Part shown: positions 49,637 through 60,333 of the stretch, piece after piece
Numbering within the stretch: the stretch's first letter is position 1
How the letters are laid out: every line of letters begins with the position of its first letter
Assembly: GCA_026636295.1 (NCBI GenBank)
Contig: CP089454.1
Span: forward strand, 310,001-374,000
Direction of reading: 5' to 3'
DNA: 64,000 bases
Source: Medakamo hakoo
Lineage: Eukaryota; Chlorophyta; Trebouxiophyceae; Coccomyxaceae
Made by a program: the position numbers and the translations under genes
The notes under the pieces: model-generated
The model's database searches: none
What the model was told of the DNA's origin: nothing
Seen by the model: only the letters and a program-made list of their open reading frames with translations

Positions 49637-52381
49637 ATGCCACCCACCCCGCCCACCACCGTCCGCGTCGTCGTCCGCCTCAAGCCGACAGCCGACCCGG
49701 ACGGCGCGGACGCGGCTGTGGAGGTCGTCCGGCCGGACGGGGAGGTGCGCGCGGGTGGATGGATGGAGTGTGTTGGGACCACCCCCTCCAGCAGCGCTCC
49801 CTTCTCACACCCCGCCTCCCCTCCCTCCCACGCCAGGCCGGCGCGACCGTCGTCATCACCAAGCCGGGCGGCGACGGCGATGGCGTGTACCAGGTGAAAG
49901 GGCGTGGGAGGGGGAGGGCGGGGGTGAGAGCGCGGCGACGTGACGCCCCGCCACTCGTCAGTTACCTACAAAAAAAACACACACACCCCACCACCCGTCT
50001 CACTCAGTTTCCGTTTGACGCCGTCCTCGGCCCGGACGCGTCGCAGGCGGCCCTGTACGCCGCCGCCGCCGCCGACGTGGTGGACGGCGCCCTGGCGGGG
50101 TACCACGGCACCGTCCTGGCCTACGGCCAGACGGGGTCCGGCAAAACGTATTCGATGACGGGGCCGGGGTCGGGGCGCGACCCGCCGCCGCCGCCGCACC
50201 TGTCCGGCATCGTGCCGCGCGCCGTGGACGCCCTGTTTGCCGGGCTGGAAGGTCGGGGCGGGGACTGGAGCGTGGCGGCCACGTACGTGGAGGTGTACAA
50301 CGAAGGCTTGCGCGACCTGCTGGCGGGCGGCGGCGGTGGCAAGTGCGTTTTTCGTTATTCTCCCCCTGGGCGAGGTGGGGAAAAAAAACTGCCGCGCACC
50401 CCTCACATGCCGCCCCCCTCCCTCCCCACTCACCCGACTCCTAGGCCTCCCACCCTGGCCGCCGGCCCGGACGGCGCGGTCCAGCTGCTGGGCGCGACGC
50501 GGGCGGACCTGGCGGGCCCGGACGACGCGATGGCCGTCCTGCGCAAGGCGCGCGTGGAGAGGGGAGCGGGGTGGGGATGGGTGGGTGGTCGTGCGCCTGC
50601 TCCGTCCCACGCCGGTTCCATCCCCTCCGTCACGCCCCCGCCCCGCCTCCTCCCCCCAACCACGACAGGGCCTGGCCGCCCGGCGCACGGCCGGCCACGG
50701 CCTCAACGCCCGTTCCTCCCGCTCGCACGCGGTCTTCACCCTGTGGCTGACGGCGCCCGCGCCACCGGCCGAGGAAGGGGAGGGCGCCCCCGCCGCCACG
50801 CCGTCCACCATCTCGGCCCGCCTCCACTTGGTCGACCTGGCGGGCTCCGAACGCTTGGGCAAGACGGGCGCGTCGGGCGACACCGCCACAGAAGCCTGCC
50901 ACATCAACAAGTCGCTGACGTTTTTGGAACAGGTCGTGTCGGCCCTGGCGGCGGGCGGGCGGTCTGCCAGCAGCGGCGGCGGCGGCACTGGCCGTGGCCG
51001 GCGGGAGTCCTCCTCCACGGGCGGCGGCGCGCAGCACGTGCCGTGGCGGTCGTCCAAGCTCACCCACTTGCTGCAGGGCGCCATCGGCGGGTGCGCCCGC
51101 ACCACCCTCGTGGCGTGCGCCTGGTCCGACGGCGCGCAAGCCGCCGAAACGCTCGCGACCTGTCGGTTTGCCCAACGCATGGCGACCGTGTCCGTCTCCG
51201 CCCGCCGCAACGGCGGCGCGCCCGGCGGCTTGGGCTGCGTGCACGGCGCCCTGTTCCGGCTGGACCCCGTCACGCGGGCGTACGTGGACCGCCTGGCCGC
51301 GGCGGCCGTGGCCAAGGAGCGCGCGCGGCTGGAAGCCGCCTTTGGCCGGCGCACGCCCGGGGGGCCGTCCTCCTCTTTCTGCGACGCGGCGGCGGAGGCG
51401 GCGGAACTGGCGGCCTTGCGCGCCCGCGTGCGCTCCTTGGAAGCCGCCCTGGAAGACGTGGACGCGGGCGAGCTGGCTGAGCTGCGGGCCCGGGTCATGG
51501 ACCTGCAGGCGGCCGCGGCCGCTGGCGGGACGGTGGCGGAACAGCGTGGCGGTGAGGCAGACGAGGGCGACGCCGCCACCGCCGCCGCCATCGCCGCCCG
51601 CCTGGCCCGCCTGGAAGGCGGCGGTGAGGGCGAGGCGGCGTCCCCCGCCGCGTGCGGGCTGGCCGACCTGCTGGCCCGCCTCGAAGCGCTCGAGTCGCGC
51701 GGCGTCGGGGGCGGCGGGGGTGGGAGCCGCGGCGGCGGCTTTGCTGCCCGCTCTGAGGATGACGACGACGACACCGACGGCGGCAGCGACGCCGGCCTGG
51801 ATGGCCCTGACACGGACGACGAGTCGTGGGACGGCGGCGGGTCTGAGAGCGCCGGCGCGGCGCCGCACGCGCACGACGCGGGCCGCGGCCCCGCCGGCCG
51901 CGGCCTGCGCCGCCTGTTCTGGCGGCGGGCGGCCCGCCCGCCCTCTGCCGGCGCGGCCGCGTCCGACGCCGCCGCCCGCCCGCCTCCCCCACCGCCGCCG
52001 CGGGACATCGTCATCATCAACACCCTGACGCACGCCCAGCTGGTGGAACTGCTGGCCGCGCCTGGCGCGTGTGGCCGGCCCGTCGGCGGCGGCGGCGGCG
52101 GGGGTGCAGCCGACGCGCCCAAGCCGGTCGCGCCCCCTCCCACCACCACCGCCGGCCGCGGCGCGGCAGCCCTCCCGCCTCCCTCGCCCTCGCCCTCCTC
52201 CTCCTCCGGCGGTGACAGCGGCTTCGGCCGGGCTGGCGGCGGCTTTGATGACGACGCGGCCGCGTACAAGCCCGCGTTCGCGGGGCTGTACGGGAGCGGT
52301 GGTGGGGTTGGGGACCCGGGCGCTGCCGGCTGGAGCGAGGGAGAAGAAGCAGGGGAAGGCGACGACGGAATTGTCGTGTGA
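49637..52381 (+). CDS. Kinesin motor, probably kinesin-9 family
   Basis: Five exons: 49637-49744, 49837-49893, 50008-50342, 50445-50553 and 50669-52381 (phases 0, 0, 2, 0), 773 residues. The motor domain fills the first about 400: 'VRVVVRLKPT', P-loop 'AYGQTGSGKTYSMTG' (about 96), 'TYVEVYNEGLRDLL', switch I 'NARSSRSHAVFTL', switch II 'LHLVDLAGSERLGKTGASGD' and 'INKSLTFLEQVV'. The wording 'SKLTHLLQGAIGGCARTTLV' and the post-motor 'FRLDPVTRAYVDRLAA' are closest, in my judgement, to kinesin-9 (KIF9/KLP1), motors of the flagellar central pair. The tail is partly coiled, then acidic and Pro/Gly-rich. Subfamily is inference; the motor identity is certain. Only 47 bases separate its stop from that of the converging LIP5 gene. 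Confidence 0.92.
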
Positions 52382-52428
52382 GGATTGGAAGGGACGCGTG
52401 TGTGAAACGAACACTTAACTCTTCCCCG

Positions 52429-54100
52429 TCACTTCTTCTTCCCACTCGCATTCCCACCCGGCGTCGCTCCCTCCACCGTCAGCAGGCGCAGCGCGTCTTG
52501 CAGGCACCGCACGGCCGTGGGGATGTCTTCAAACCCGCACGCCGACGCCGCCATCTTGGCGGCCTTTTGGGCTTCCGTCACGTTGGCGAGCGGGGGCATG
52601 AAGGACGTGGAGGCAGGGGAGGCGGAGGGCGCGGCCGCGGGCGGCGGGTGCGGGGCGGCAAACGGCGGGGGCGGCGCGGACGGCGCGGCCGGTGGCGGCG
52701 GCGGCGGCACAGCCGCCGCCCCGCCCCTCCACCCACTCAGCCGCGTGTCCGGCACGGCCACGGCTTTTTTGGCGCCGTCCAGCTTGACCTTGTACGCCGG
52801 GCGCCAGGCCGCCGGGTCGACCAGGCCTTCCACCACGCCTGCCCCGGCCGGCGGCGCGTCGCCCCGCGGCGGGCTGCCGTCAGGGCCCGGCTCCGCGGGG
52901 CCGACCGTGACGGCCGTCCCCGGCGCCAGGTCGGGGGCCAACTGGCGCTCGAACGCGCGCACGGCCTGGGCCACCGCCGCGCCGTCGCCGCCGCCCCCCG
53001 CGTCCAAGCCGAGCGCGTAGGTGTGGCCGAGGCCTTCCGGCGGGAACGGCCCGTCGCTCACCCGCCCGCGGCTGGGCGGGCCGTGGCCGTCCGGGCAGTA
53101 GAAGACGGCGTCGCCGACGGCGAAGCGCGGCGGGCCGGGTGGCAGGCCGGCGGTCGGTCCGCCGCCCAGCACGGAGTCCGAACGGTCGAGTCCTGCCGGG
53201 CCGGCGGGCGCGGACGGCAGGTCAGAGGCGCCCGCGCTCCCGCTCTCAGGGCCGCCCGCGCCGCCGCCGTCCTTGCCCCACGTCGCGGGCGGGCCCGGCA
53301 TGGGCGTGCGCCCCTCCCGCAGCGCTTTGCGGATGTCGGCGGCTTTCCAGGCCGCGTACCGCTGGGCTTCCGCGACGTCGGGCGACAGCGGACCAAACTG
53401 GTTGAGGATCTTTTTTTTTTTTATGTTGGGCTGGGTGAGCGACACAGGGGGGCGACACAGGGGCGCGACAGGGGGGGCCCCGCCGCCCGTCACCCGCACG
53501 CTCCCACACAACGCACCTCCATGAATACGCTGGCAGCATAGAACGCCATGGCCGTGCCTTTGTCCGCCCGCCCGGCCCGGTCGGCCTTGTCCGCGCGTGC
53601 AAAGACGCGCAGCGCGAACGTTTCGCACTCGCCCGCGTCGTCGGCCGGGCTGCCCAGTTTCAGGGCGGGCTTGTCCTTTTCGAGTTTGGAGAGCAGGGCG
53701 CCCAGCAGGCCGTCGATCTGGGCGGACCGTTTTTCGAGGGCCAGGCCCTGCGGAGCGCGTGCCGTCGTGTGTGGGCGGAAGGGTGTGTGGGTGGGGTGGA
53801 TGGAATGGTTGGCGCTGGGTGGCGAGACCGCCGCGCTGGCCTCCCCCCCGTCTTCTTTTCAATCTCACCTGTTCCACCGCGTACATGCGGCAGTAGTACG
53901 CCATCTTGGGCTCCACTTTATCGATTTCCTCGGCGCGCTGGTGGTGGTGGGGTGTGGCGTGTGGTGTGGGAGGCGTGAGAAAGGCATGAAGGCACGGCAT
54001 GCGAAACCCCGCGCGCTCGTCCGTCCGCCCGCACCAAACCCACCTGCAGGAACGGCAGGATCGCCTTTTTCTGTTCCTCTGTGGTTTCAGGCGCGGCCAT
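52429..54100 (-). CDS. LIP5: ESCRT-associated VTA1/LIP5 protein
   Basis: Four minus exons: 54100-54044, 53937-53869, 53747-53517 and 53409-52429, all phase 0, 445 residues. LIP5/VTA1 activates the AAA-ATPase VPS4/SKD1 to recycle ESCRT-III during multivesicular body formation. The N-terminal tandem MIT-like region is rebuilt across splices: 'ETTEEQKKAILPFLQ' + 'RAEEIDKVEPKMAYYCRMYA' + 'GLALEKRSAQIDGLLGALLS' with KLEKDKPALK, then 'NQFGPLSPDVAEAQRYAAWK'. The C-terminal VPS4-binding helices are 'TEAQKAAKMAASACGFEDIP' followed by TAVRCLQDALRLL. The middle is an expanded Pro/Gly/Ala linker containing a possible SH3-like stretch ('FAVGDAVFYCPDGHGPPSRG'). The last acceptor is a poly-A/G run (aaaaaag) rather than pyrimidine-rich. 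Confidence 0.9.
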
Positions 54101-54211
54101 GGCTGAGAGGCGCGCGCGCGCGCAGGACGGAGGGAAAGCGCGCGAGGGGCCGCGCGAGGCGGGGGGAGAGAATGCAGGTGTGTTGTGTGTGTGCTCTAGT
54201 CGTCGCGCTCG

Positions 54212-55882
54212 CTACCGCACCGCCCCGACCGCTCGCAGCGCCCCCCGCACAAACTCGTCCTCCTCCGCCCCGCTGCCCAATCCTGTCCACGCCGCGCCGT
54301 CGATGGCCACCACAGCCCAGCCTGCTGCGCCGAGTAACCTCCGTTTCAGGGCTGTGGCGGCGGTCGGCTGGCGGGGCGTGTGGCCGCCAGTCCGGGACGA
54401 CGCGGGGGAGGGCGGCGCGCCGGCCGGCCCGCCGCCGCCTGCGACCCGGCCCGCGGCGCCACGGTAAAAGTGCGTGGGCCCGTCCACCTCCAGCGCCACA
54501 CCCCTGGGAAAGCGGCTGCCATCCCAGGCGGCCAGGCCTTCAGCGGGCAGGAGCGCGTCGACGGCCAGGCCGGTGAGCGGGCAGACGCCCTCGGGCACGA
54601 CCGCGCGCTGTCCGACCACGCGCCCCACCCGGCCGACCACCGCCGCTTGCAGCGCGGACTGCCTGGCCACGAGGCTGGCGGAATTGGCGACGGCGGCGGC
54701 GGTGTCGGCGGCAGCGGACAGCAGCTCCGGGCGGGCGGCCGCCCAGGCGGCGGCGGCGGGGGAAGGCGCGTCGACGGGGCGTCCACCCCCGCCTGCGCCC
54801 TCCTCCCCCAACAGCGTCGCCGCGAGCGCCGCCCAGTGCACCTGGCGCAGGCCGGCGGCGCCTGCCTTGGCGCACAGGACGGACGGGCCCAGTGCATCGA
54901 GGCGGGACGCGAGGGCGGCGGCGTGCGGTCCGCCCCCCCGCCCGGCGGCGGCGAGGCCCCAGGCCGCCGCCGCGGCCGGGCGCGGCGGCAGGCGCGGCGC
55001 GACCGCGGTGCCAAAGTCTGTCCGCGCCAGCAGGTCGTCGGGCGGGTGGCCCAGCGACCCAAACGCCCACAGCGCGCCGGCAATGGTGTGCGGGTCGCCG
55101 CTGTCCGCGATGCGGGTTTCCAGGGCGGGAGCCAGGCCGGGCGGCAGGGCGTGGCCCGCCAGCGCGGCCGCGCGCGCGACGTCCGCCGCGCCGGCCTGGT
55201 CCAGCCGTCCCACGGCTTCTGCGACGTCGTCCAGCAGCCCGTCCATGTCGGCCTCCCACAGGTCACGGCCGCCCAGCAACGCCAGCCCGACGGCCGCGTC
55301 AGCCAGCCGCGGCGGTGGGAGGGGCGGGCGGGCGGGGCCTCGCCGCGCGCCGGCCGCCACCACGCCCAACGCCCGTACTAAGGCTTTCGCCCGCGGGTCC
55401 CGCCCCACTTCGAAGCGTGCGCGTGCGCGGGCAGGAGCTGCCGCGTCGGCGGCGGCGCGGAGGGCGGCGGCCGCGTTGGAGGGCGTGGGTTGCTGGTGGG
55501 GGGCGTGGGGCGTGGGGGGTGGCCTGTGAGCGAGCGGGCGGGCGGTGGATGGATGGGATGGGATGGACTGGGGACTGGGAGGGGAAGGCACAGAAAAGGC
55601 GCGACGCACCCGTTCCCCACCGCTCCGCCACCCAGGCCACATGGCATCGCACGCGTCCAGCACGGACCGGGCGGCGGTGGAGGCGGCCGCGTCGGCGGCG
55701 TCGGGCGAGGGGGAGGCGGCGTGGCGGGGGCTGGCCGCACGCGCGGTGCAGGCCAGGCCAGGCCCGCGCCAATTGGTGCGGGGGAGCGGCGGACCGGCAG
55801 GGCGCGGGCCCGCCCGCTCCCTCCTCCCGCTCGGCCGGGAGCGGCTGCCGGACCCGATTGCCGAGTGTCGGGCACGCAGCAT
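54212..55882 (-). CDS. RAP-domain protein, organelle RNA metabolism
   Basis: Exon 1 55882-55610 and exon 2 55492-54212, phase 0, 517 residues. The C-terminal about 85 residues are a RAP domain: 'RGVALEVDGPTHFYRG' then, after a Gly/Ser insert, 'TALKRRLLGAAGWAVVAIDG'. RAP domains end FASTK-like and octotricopeptide-repeat proteins that stabilise, trim or translate organelle RNAs, a large class in green algae. Ahead of it lies an Ala-rich helical-repeat region ('LADAAVGLALLGGRDLWEAD', 'TIAGALWAFGSLGHPPDDL', 'PAAAAAWGLAAAGRG') that fits degenerate repeats. The Arg/Ser/Pro-rich N-terminus ('MLRARHSAIGSGSRSRPSGR') looks like organelle targeting. In-frame Mets further upstream reach into the eS8 gene and were rejected. 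Confidence 0.85.
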   Translation of the reverse strand: MLRARHSAIGSGSRSRPSGRRERAGPRPAGPPLPRTNWRGPGLACTARAASPRHAASPSPDAADAAASTAARSVLDACDAMWPGWRSGGERVRRAFSVPSPPSPQSIPSHPSTARPLAHRPPPTPHAPHQQPTPSNAAAALRAAADAAAPARARARFEVGRDPRAKALVRALGVVAAGARRGPARPPLPPPRLADAAVGLALLGGRDLWEADMDGLLDDVAEAVGRLDQAGAADVARAAALAGHALPPGLAPALETRIADSGDPHTIAGALWAFGSLGHPPDDLLARTDFGTAVAPRLPPRPAAAAAWGLAAAGRGGGPHAAALASRLDALGPSVLCAKAGAAGLRQVHWAALAATLLGEEGAGGGGRPVDAPSPAAAAWAAARPELLSAAADTAAAVANSASLVARQSALQAAVVGRVGRVVGQRAVVPEGVCPLTGLAVDALLPAEGLAAWDGSRFPRGVALEVDGPTHFYRGAAGRVAGGGGPAGAPPSPASSRTGGHTPRQPTAATALKRRLLGAAGWAVVAIDGAAWTGLGSGAEEDEFVRGALRAVGAVR

Positions 55883-56033
55883 GGCTCGCAGCTGGGCCTT
55901 GAGGTGCCCCCAGTCCCCTATCGCATCCTCTAGTGCCCTCTCCTGCCACCGAGTCTGCGGTCTGCTACGGCGCACAGCCCGCACCACTCCCCGGTCGTCA
56001 CTCTTTCTTTCATCGCAGGAAGACGAAGACACC

Positions 56034-57394
56034 ATGGGTGAGTCGACTTTTTTGCGTTTTTCACTCCCTCCCTGATCGACGCGCACACTCTCTAGGCCCA
56101 CCCGGGGCGGGAGACCGGGCACAGCCGCCCGCGCGTGGGCGGCGCGCGGAGGGCCGAGCCAACCTGTTGCCCGTCGGCGGCAGGCGGCGGCGCGCTCGCC
56201 CGCCGGCTGCCCGCCCCCGGCTGACGCGACCGCCCTTTCTTTGACCTGTCCGCCGCGTGCTTGAGATGCACCAGTGATCGGGCTCTCCCGGGCACGCATC
56301 GGCCGGCCCAGCCGCCACCGAGGCCGTCCGCGCTCCGCCGAAAACCAAACACTCCCATCGCTCACGCTCCTCCTTCAATTTCACCCTCCCTAGGCATTTC
56401 CCGCGACTCCCTGCACAAGCGCCGTGCGACGGGCGGCGGCCCGAAGAAGTTTCGCAAGAAGCGCAAGTAAGTCACCTTCTGATTCGGCTTTGGCGGCGGA
56501 AAAACCAAACACGGGCGGCCGCCGCGCGCGAGCGACGAGCGGCGAAGCGAGATCGGCTCTTCTTTGGCTCACGCCGCCCGAACCCCTCGCCCACCCTCCC
56601 AACCTTCAGATATGAGCTCGGCCGCCAGCCCGCCATGACCAAGCTGTCGTCCAACGTGACCGTGCGCCGGGTGCGCGTCCGCGGCGGCGCGTTCAAGTTC
56701 CGCGCGCTCCGCCTCGACGCCGGCAACTTTTCGTGGGGCTCCGAGGTGAGTTTGCAAAGAGGGCGGGAGGAGGGCGCAGGATCCCCAGGCACATGCGGGC
56801 CGGCGTCTAGTTTGCACCGGGCACCGGGCAGGCGGCGGGCGAGCGCCGGATGGCCGGCCGCGGCGGGCCCCAACCACCTGCAGCCGTCGCTCGATCGGTC
56901 GTCCCTACAGGCACGTCTCACACACCACACCGCCCTCCCCACTCCCACCCGTCCACCAGGCCGTCACCCGCAAGACCCGCATCCTGGACGTCGTCTACAA
57001 CGCGTCCAACAACGAGCTGGTCCGCACGCAGACGCTGGTGAAGTCGGCCATCGTCCAGGTGGACGCCGCGCCCTTCAAGGCCTGGTACGCGGCGCACTAC
57101 GGCGCCGAGGTCGGGGTGAAGAAGCGCGCGGGCGCGTCCGCCGCCGCGGCGGGCGAGGACAAGAAGGAGGCGGAGAAGAAGTCCAACCACGCGGCGCGCA
57201 AGTTGCGCTCCCGCACCCAGGGCGGCAAGGGCAAGCTGGACGCGGCGTTGGACGACCAGTTCGCGACGGGCCGCCTGTACGCCGCCATCTCCTCCCGCCC
57301 GGGCCAGTGCGGCCGCGCCGACGGCTACATCCTGGAGGGCAAGGAACTGGAGTTCTACGTGCGCAAGATGGCCAAGAAGAAGGGCAAGGCGTAA
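56034..57394 (+). CDS. RPS8: Cytosolic ribosomal protein eS8 (RPS8)
   Basis: Four exons: 56034-56037, 56394-56466, 56610-56745 and 56960-57394; 215 residues, within the usual 205-222. Exon 1 is only ATGG, so the intron follows the start codon plus one base, a pattern common in ribosomal protein genes. The spliced product reads '[20 protein letters not shown]' then FRKKRKYELGR, '[17 protein letters not shown]', '[15 protein letters not shown]' + '[20 protein letters not shown]', and ends '[16 protein letters not shown]'. eS8 is a structural protein of the small cytosolic subunit. The 5' leader has a CTTTCTTTC-type pyrimidine run (56000-56012), reminiscent of translation-controlling TOP tracts. 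It diverges from the RAP gene over about 150 bases. Confidence 0.96.
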
Positions 57395-57555
57395 GCAGGG
57401 GGGCGACCGGGGCTTTTCCACAGGGGCCTGGCGTTCTTTTGGCGTGCGCGTTTGGCGGGGGGGGGGGGAGTGCTTTTTCCAGTGTGTTGGCGGCGGGTCG
57501 TGCAAAAAAGACAAGCGCACTTTTGGTGTGTGATTTCCCTACTGGCTTTTTTTTT

Positions 57556-58770
57556 CTACACCCGAGTGGTCGTCGGCTCGTCGCCGTCGGGCGGCGCCCG
57601 CCGGCTCCACGCACGCGCCCCGCCTCCCTCCTCACCATCCTCGCCGGCCGCCGGCGTCCTGTGCCTCCCCGCCCAGGCGGACGTGCGCCGGGTGACGCCG
57701 CCGCCGGACGGGCCGGGCCCTGCCGCCCCGTTCCCATCCTCTCCAGCGGGCGCGCCGGCGCCGGGCGCGGCCGCCGACGGCAGCCCCGCCGCCCGCCGCG
57801 CGGCCGCGGCCCGCGCGGCCAGCGTCCGCCGCCGGTGACTGGGCGCATCGGAAACGACGATGTTGACCCGGCCGCCCCCGCCCGCGGACCCGCCGCCCGG
57901 CGACACGCCCGCGGCCAGGACGTAAAAGGGTTGCAGCGCGCCGACCGCGCGCGCGGCGCGGCCCTGCTGCGCGCGGGAGAAGGGCATGAAGCCGACGAAG
58001 CCGCCCAGGCCGACGGCGTAGCCGCCCGCCCCGCTGACGTTGAGGACGCGGCCCATGATGGGCGTGCCGGCCGCTTGGGCCGCCGTGATTTCGCGCCAGG
58101 CGGCGCGCAGCCGGGCGGCCGCGGGCGCGGGCCCCGCGCCGCGGGGCAGGGCGTCGGGCGCCAATATGGGCTCGCCGCCGTACGGCGTGGCGAAGGCGGC
58201 GACGTGGAAGCGCAGGGCGTCGCCCAGGCGGACGTCGTCAGGCGCGCGGACGCGGTCGGCGGGCGCCGGGGGTGAGAGCTCGGGTGGAGCGGGCCCGGCG
58301 GCCACGGGCGCGCCCGCCGGCGGGTAGGGGAGGCCAGGGTCGGCGGCGCCACCGATCGACGGCCCGCCGGCCGCGCCGGCCGCGCCCCCCTCGCCCGCCT
58401 TCTCACTCCCGCCCCCACCCCCCACTGACGCCAGCAGTTGGCTGGCCCGCAGCTCGGACCGGGCCAGGCGGGCCGGGCGTTTGAGCCCCGCGTCCACCCA
58501 GGCCCAGGAGCCTTCGACGCGCACTACCCGGCCGACGACGGTGGGGCCCGGGATGCCGCGGCGGCCACCGCCTGTGAGCGTGGCTAAGGACGCTGGCGAG
58601 GATGCGAATGCGGCGAGGGAGGCGGCGGACGCTTCGGCGTCTGTGATCAGCTTTTGTTTTTTCGGTGCGCCCGACGCGGCAGCCTTGGACGCAAAGCCGC
58701 GGGATGAGGGCACCTCCGCCGCGGCCAGGCGCCGGGCCAAGGCGGCCAGGGTGGAGGCGCAACGCGGCAT
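57556..58770 (-). CDS. Mitochondrial ribosomal S1-like protein
   Basis: Single minus exon, 404 residues. Two S1 (OB-fold) modules are visible: '[20 protein letters not shown]' near residue 72 and '[20 protein letters not shown]' with [14 protein letters not shown] near 235. The second closely resembles plant and algal mitochondrial bS1m. S1 proteins help mRNA bind the small ribosomal subunit. The N-terminus ('[20 protein letters not shown]' then PSSRGFAS) is a typical mitochondrial presequence, so I set the start there, although the frame runs further upstream to 58935. The C-terminal 100 residues are Ala/Gly/Arg-rich and likely disordered. It converges with RPS8 and diverges from the DUF3531 gene. 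Confidence 0.82.
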   Translation of the reverse strand: MPRCASTLAALARRLAAAEVPSSRGFASKAAASGAPKKQKLITDAEASAASLAAFASSPASLATLTGGGRRGIPGPTVVGRVVRVEGSWAWVDAGLKRPARLARSELRASQLLASVGGGGGSEKAGEGGAAGAAGGPSIGGAADPGLPYPPAGAPVAAGPAPPELSPPAPADRVRAPDDVRLGDALRFHVAAFATPYGGEPILAPDALPRGAGPAPAAARLRAAWREITAAQAAGTPIMGRVLNVSGAGGYAVGLGGFVGFMPFSRAQQGRAARAVGALQPFYVLAAGVSPGGGSAGGGGRVNIVVSDAPSHRRRTLAARAAAARRAAGLPSAAAPGAGAPAGEDGNGAAGPGPSGGGVTRRTSAWAGRHRTPAAGEDGEEGGGARAWSRRAPPDGDEPTTTRV

Positions 58771-58912
58771 CGCACACAGCCGCCCGCACACACACACACA
58801 GAGAGATCTGAGCCCCCGTCTCAGTCTCCGCCCCTCCCTCTGCGGGAGAAAAGCAAGAATGTGGGCACACGTCGCCGTGTGCACACTCTGCAACGAAAAC
58901 GTTCGGCCGTCC

Positions 58913-60082
58913 ATGCGTCTGTCCGCGACCGCCACGCCGCCCGGCCCGCCCGGACCGGCCTGCCGTCCCTTGCACCGCGTGCGTGGGACGCCAAGCGCGC
59001 CAACACTCCATCACCGGCGATGCGGGCCCCCGCCACCGCACGCCCGCACGCCACCGAGTGGCCCGCCACTCGACTTTCGGCCTGGCGTCGACGCGGACGC
59101 CATCCCGGAGCGCGACCTGGACGACGACGAGCTGGCGTCCCTGTTGGGGTCTAAACAGCTGGATGAGGCGGCCATGGCAGTGTTGAGGGAGAAGGTTTGT
59201 GTGCGCGGGTTTTGAGGGGGAGTGGTGGCGGCGCCCCTCTCTCTTGTCTCCATGCGCCAGCACCTAGCCATCACGGCCCCGACTCCACATTGTTTCCGCC
59301 CGCCCACCCCATCTCCCACGCCTCACAACAGATGCGCGCCCGCACCGCCGCCCGCGCGGCAGCCATCGCCTCCGGCGGCGACCCGCCCCTCGCCATCCGC
59401 ATCCACCGGCCCATCGACCCGTTCGACGCCTGGGTCTGGTTCAAGGCGAAGCGGCCGCTGAGCGCGGACGACCTCGACTTGCTGGACGGCGTGTGGACGG
59501 CCTGGCACCTCCTCGGCCGCCTGGGCGGCTTCAACGGGTCCAACCTGCAGCTGTTCCATGGCGACGGCATCGCGACGGAAAAGTACGACGGCGCCCGGCT
59601 GGAGAGCGCCGGGGCGACGACTTTCCATGATGCGGGGGACGTGGAGGCTGGGCCGGGCGGCGGGTCGCCGCCGGGCGCGCCGCCGCCCGCGTCTCCTCCG
59701 CCGCCGACAGCTCACTGGGCGCGGGCGTGGATCAACATGGGCACAGCCGACGAGCTGGCCCTGGACGTGCTGGCCAATGCGTTGGGGACGCTGGCCAAAG
59801 AGTGAGTGGAAGGGTGGTCGGGTGTTCTTTCCAGTTCGCGCAGCGCAACCATCCATCCCTCCATCCCTCCATCCCTCCATCCCTCCATCCATCCTCTCAC
59901 CCGCCCCCTCCCCCACTCCAAACAACAGAAACGTCCCGCTGACGGACGTCGTCTTCACGTCTGGCTACCCGCCCGAGCTGGGCGAGGACGCGTGGCCCTT
60001 GCCGCCCACGCCCGCCAACCGGGACCTGGCGGCGCTTGGCCTGAGCCCGGACGCGTTTGGCGGGGACACGCGCGATTTTTAA
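58913..60082 (+). CDS. DUF3531 protein, plastid-targeted
   Basis: Exons 58913-59194, 59332-59801 and 59929-60082 (phases 0 and 2), 301 residues. The conserved block 'DAWVWFKAKRPLSADDLDLL' then 'GRLGGFNGSNLQL' then 'TTFHDAGDVE' and 'ARAWINMGTADELALDVLAN' with the last exon 'NVPLTDVVFTSGYPPELGED' fits DUF3531, a family of cyanobacteria and plastids (for example an Arabidopsis chloroplast protein) with no settled function. The first about 60 residues ('MRLSATATPPGPPGPACRPL') resemble a transit peptide, followed by an acidic linker 'ERDLDDDELASLLGSKQLDE'. An in-frame Met at 58859 is an alternative start with a less typical N-terminus. The second intron carries a CATCCCTC tandem array. Confidence 0.83.
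59850..59894 (+). repeat. (CATCCCTC)n tandem array
   Basis: About five 8-base CATCCCTC-type units lie in intron 2 of the DUF3531 gene, forming part of a C/T-rich region before the acceptor. Simple repeat only. Confidence 0.8.
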
Positions 60083-60333
60083 GATGAGAGGAGCGAGAGG
60101 AGAGGGGAGGGTTGTGTGACACGTTGTTTCCTCTGCCCCTGTGTCTTCGTGCGCTCTCACACATTCCACCGCCCGTCCCTCCCCCCCACACAAGCGCGCG
60201 CGCACGCACCACTTTCTCCGATTGAAAGCAGGTGAAAAAAGCAGCTGTTGAAACTCGGACCCTCTCTCTGCGCGCGCTAAGGCACCTCCCCCCCCTCCCC
60301 ACACCCGCCCCCCCCACCTCCCCCGTCCTCCCC

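Noticed and set aside
55883-56365. Upstream extension of the RAP-domain gene
   Set aside because: The frame continues into the eS8 gene and its first intron on the other strand; the extra sequence lacks any conserved feature.
56038-56959. Intron-encoded snoRNA in the RPS8 introns
   Set aside because: Ribosomal protein introns often host snoRNAs, but I could not find a convincing C/D box pair with terminal stem or an H/ACA layout.
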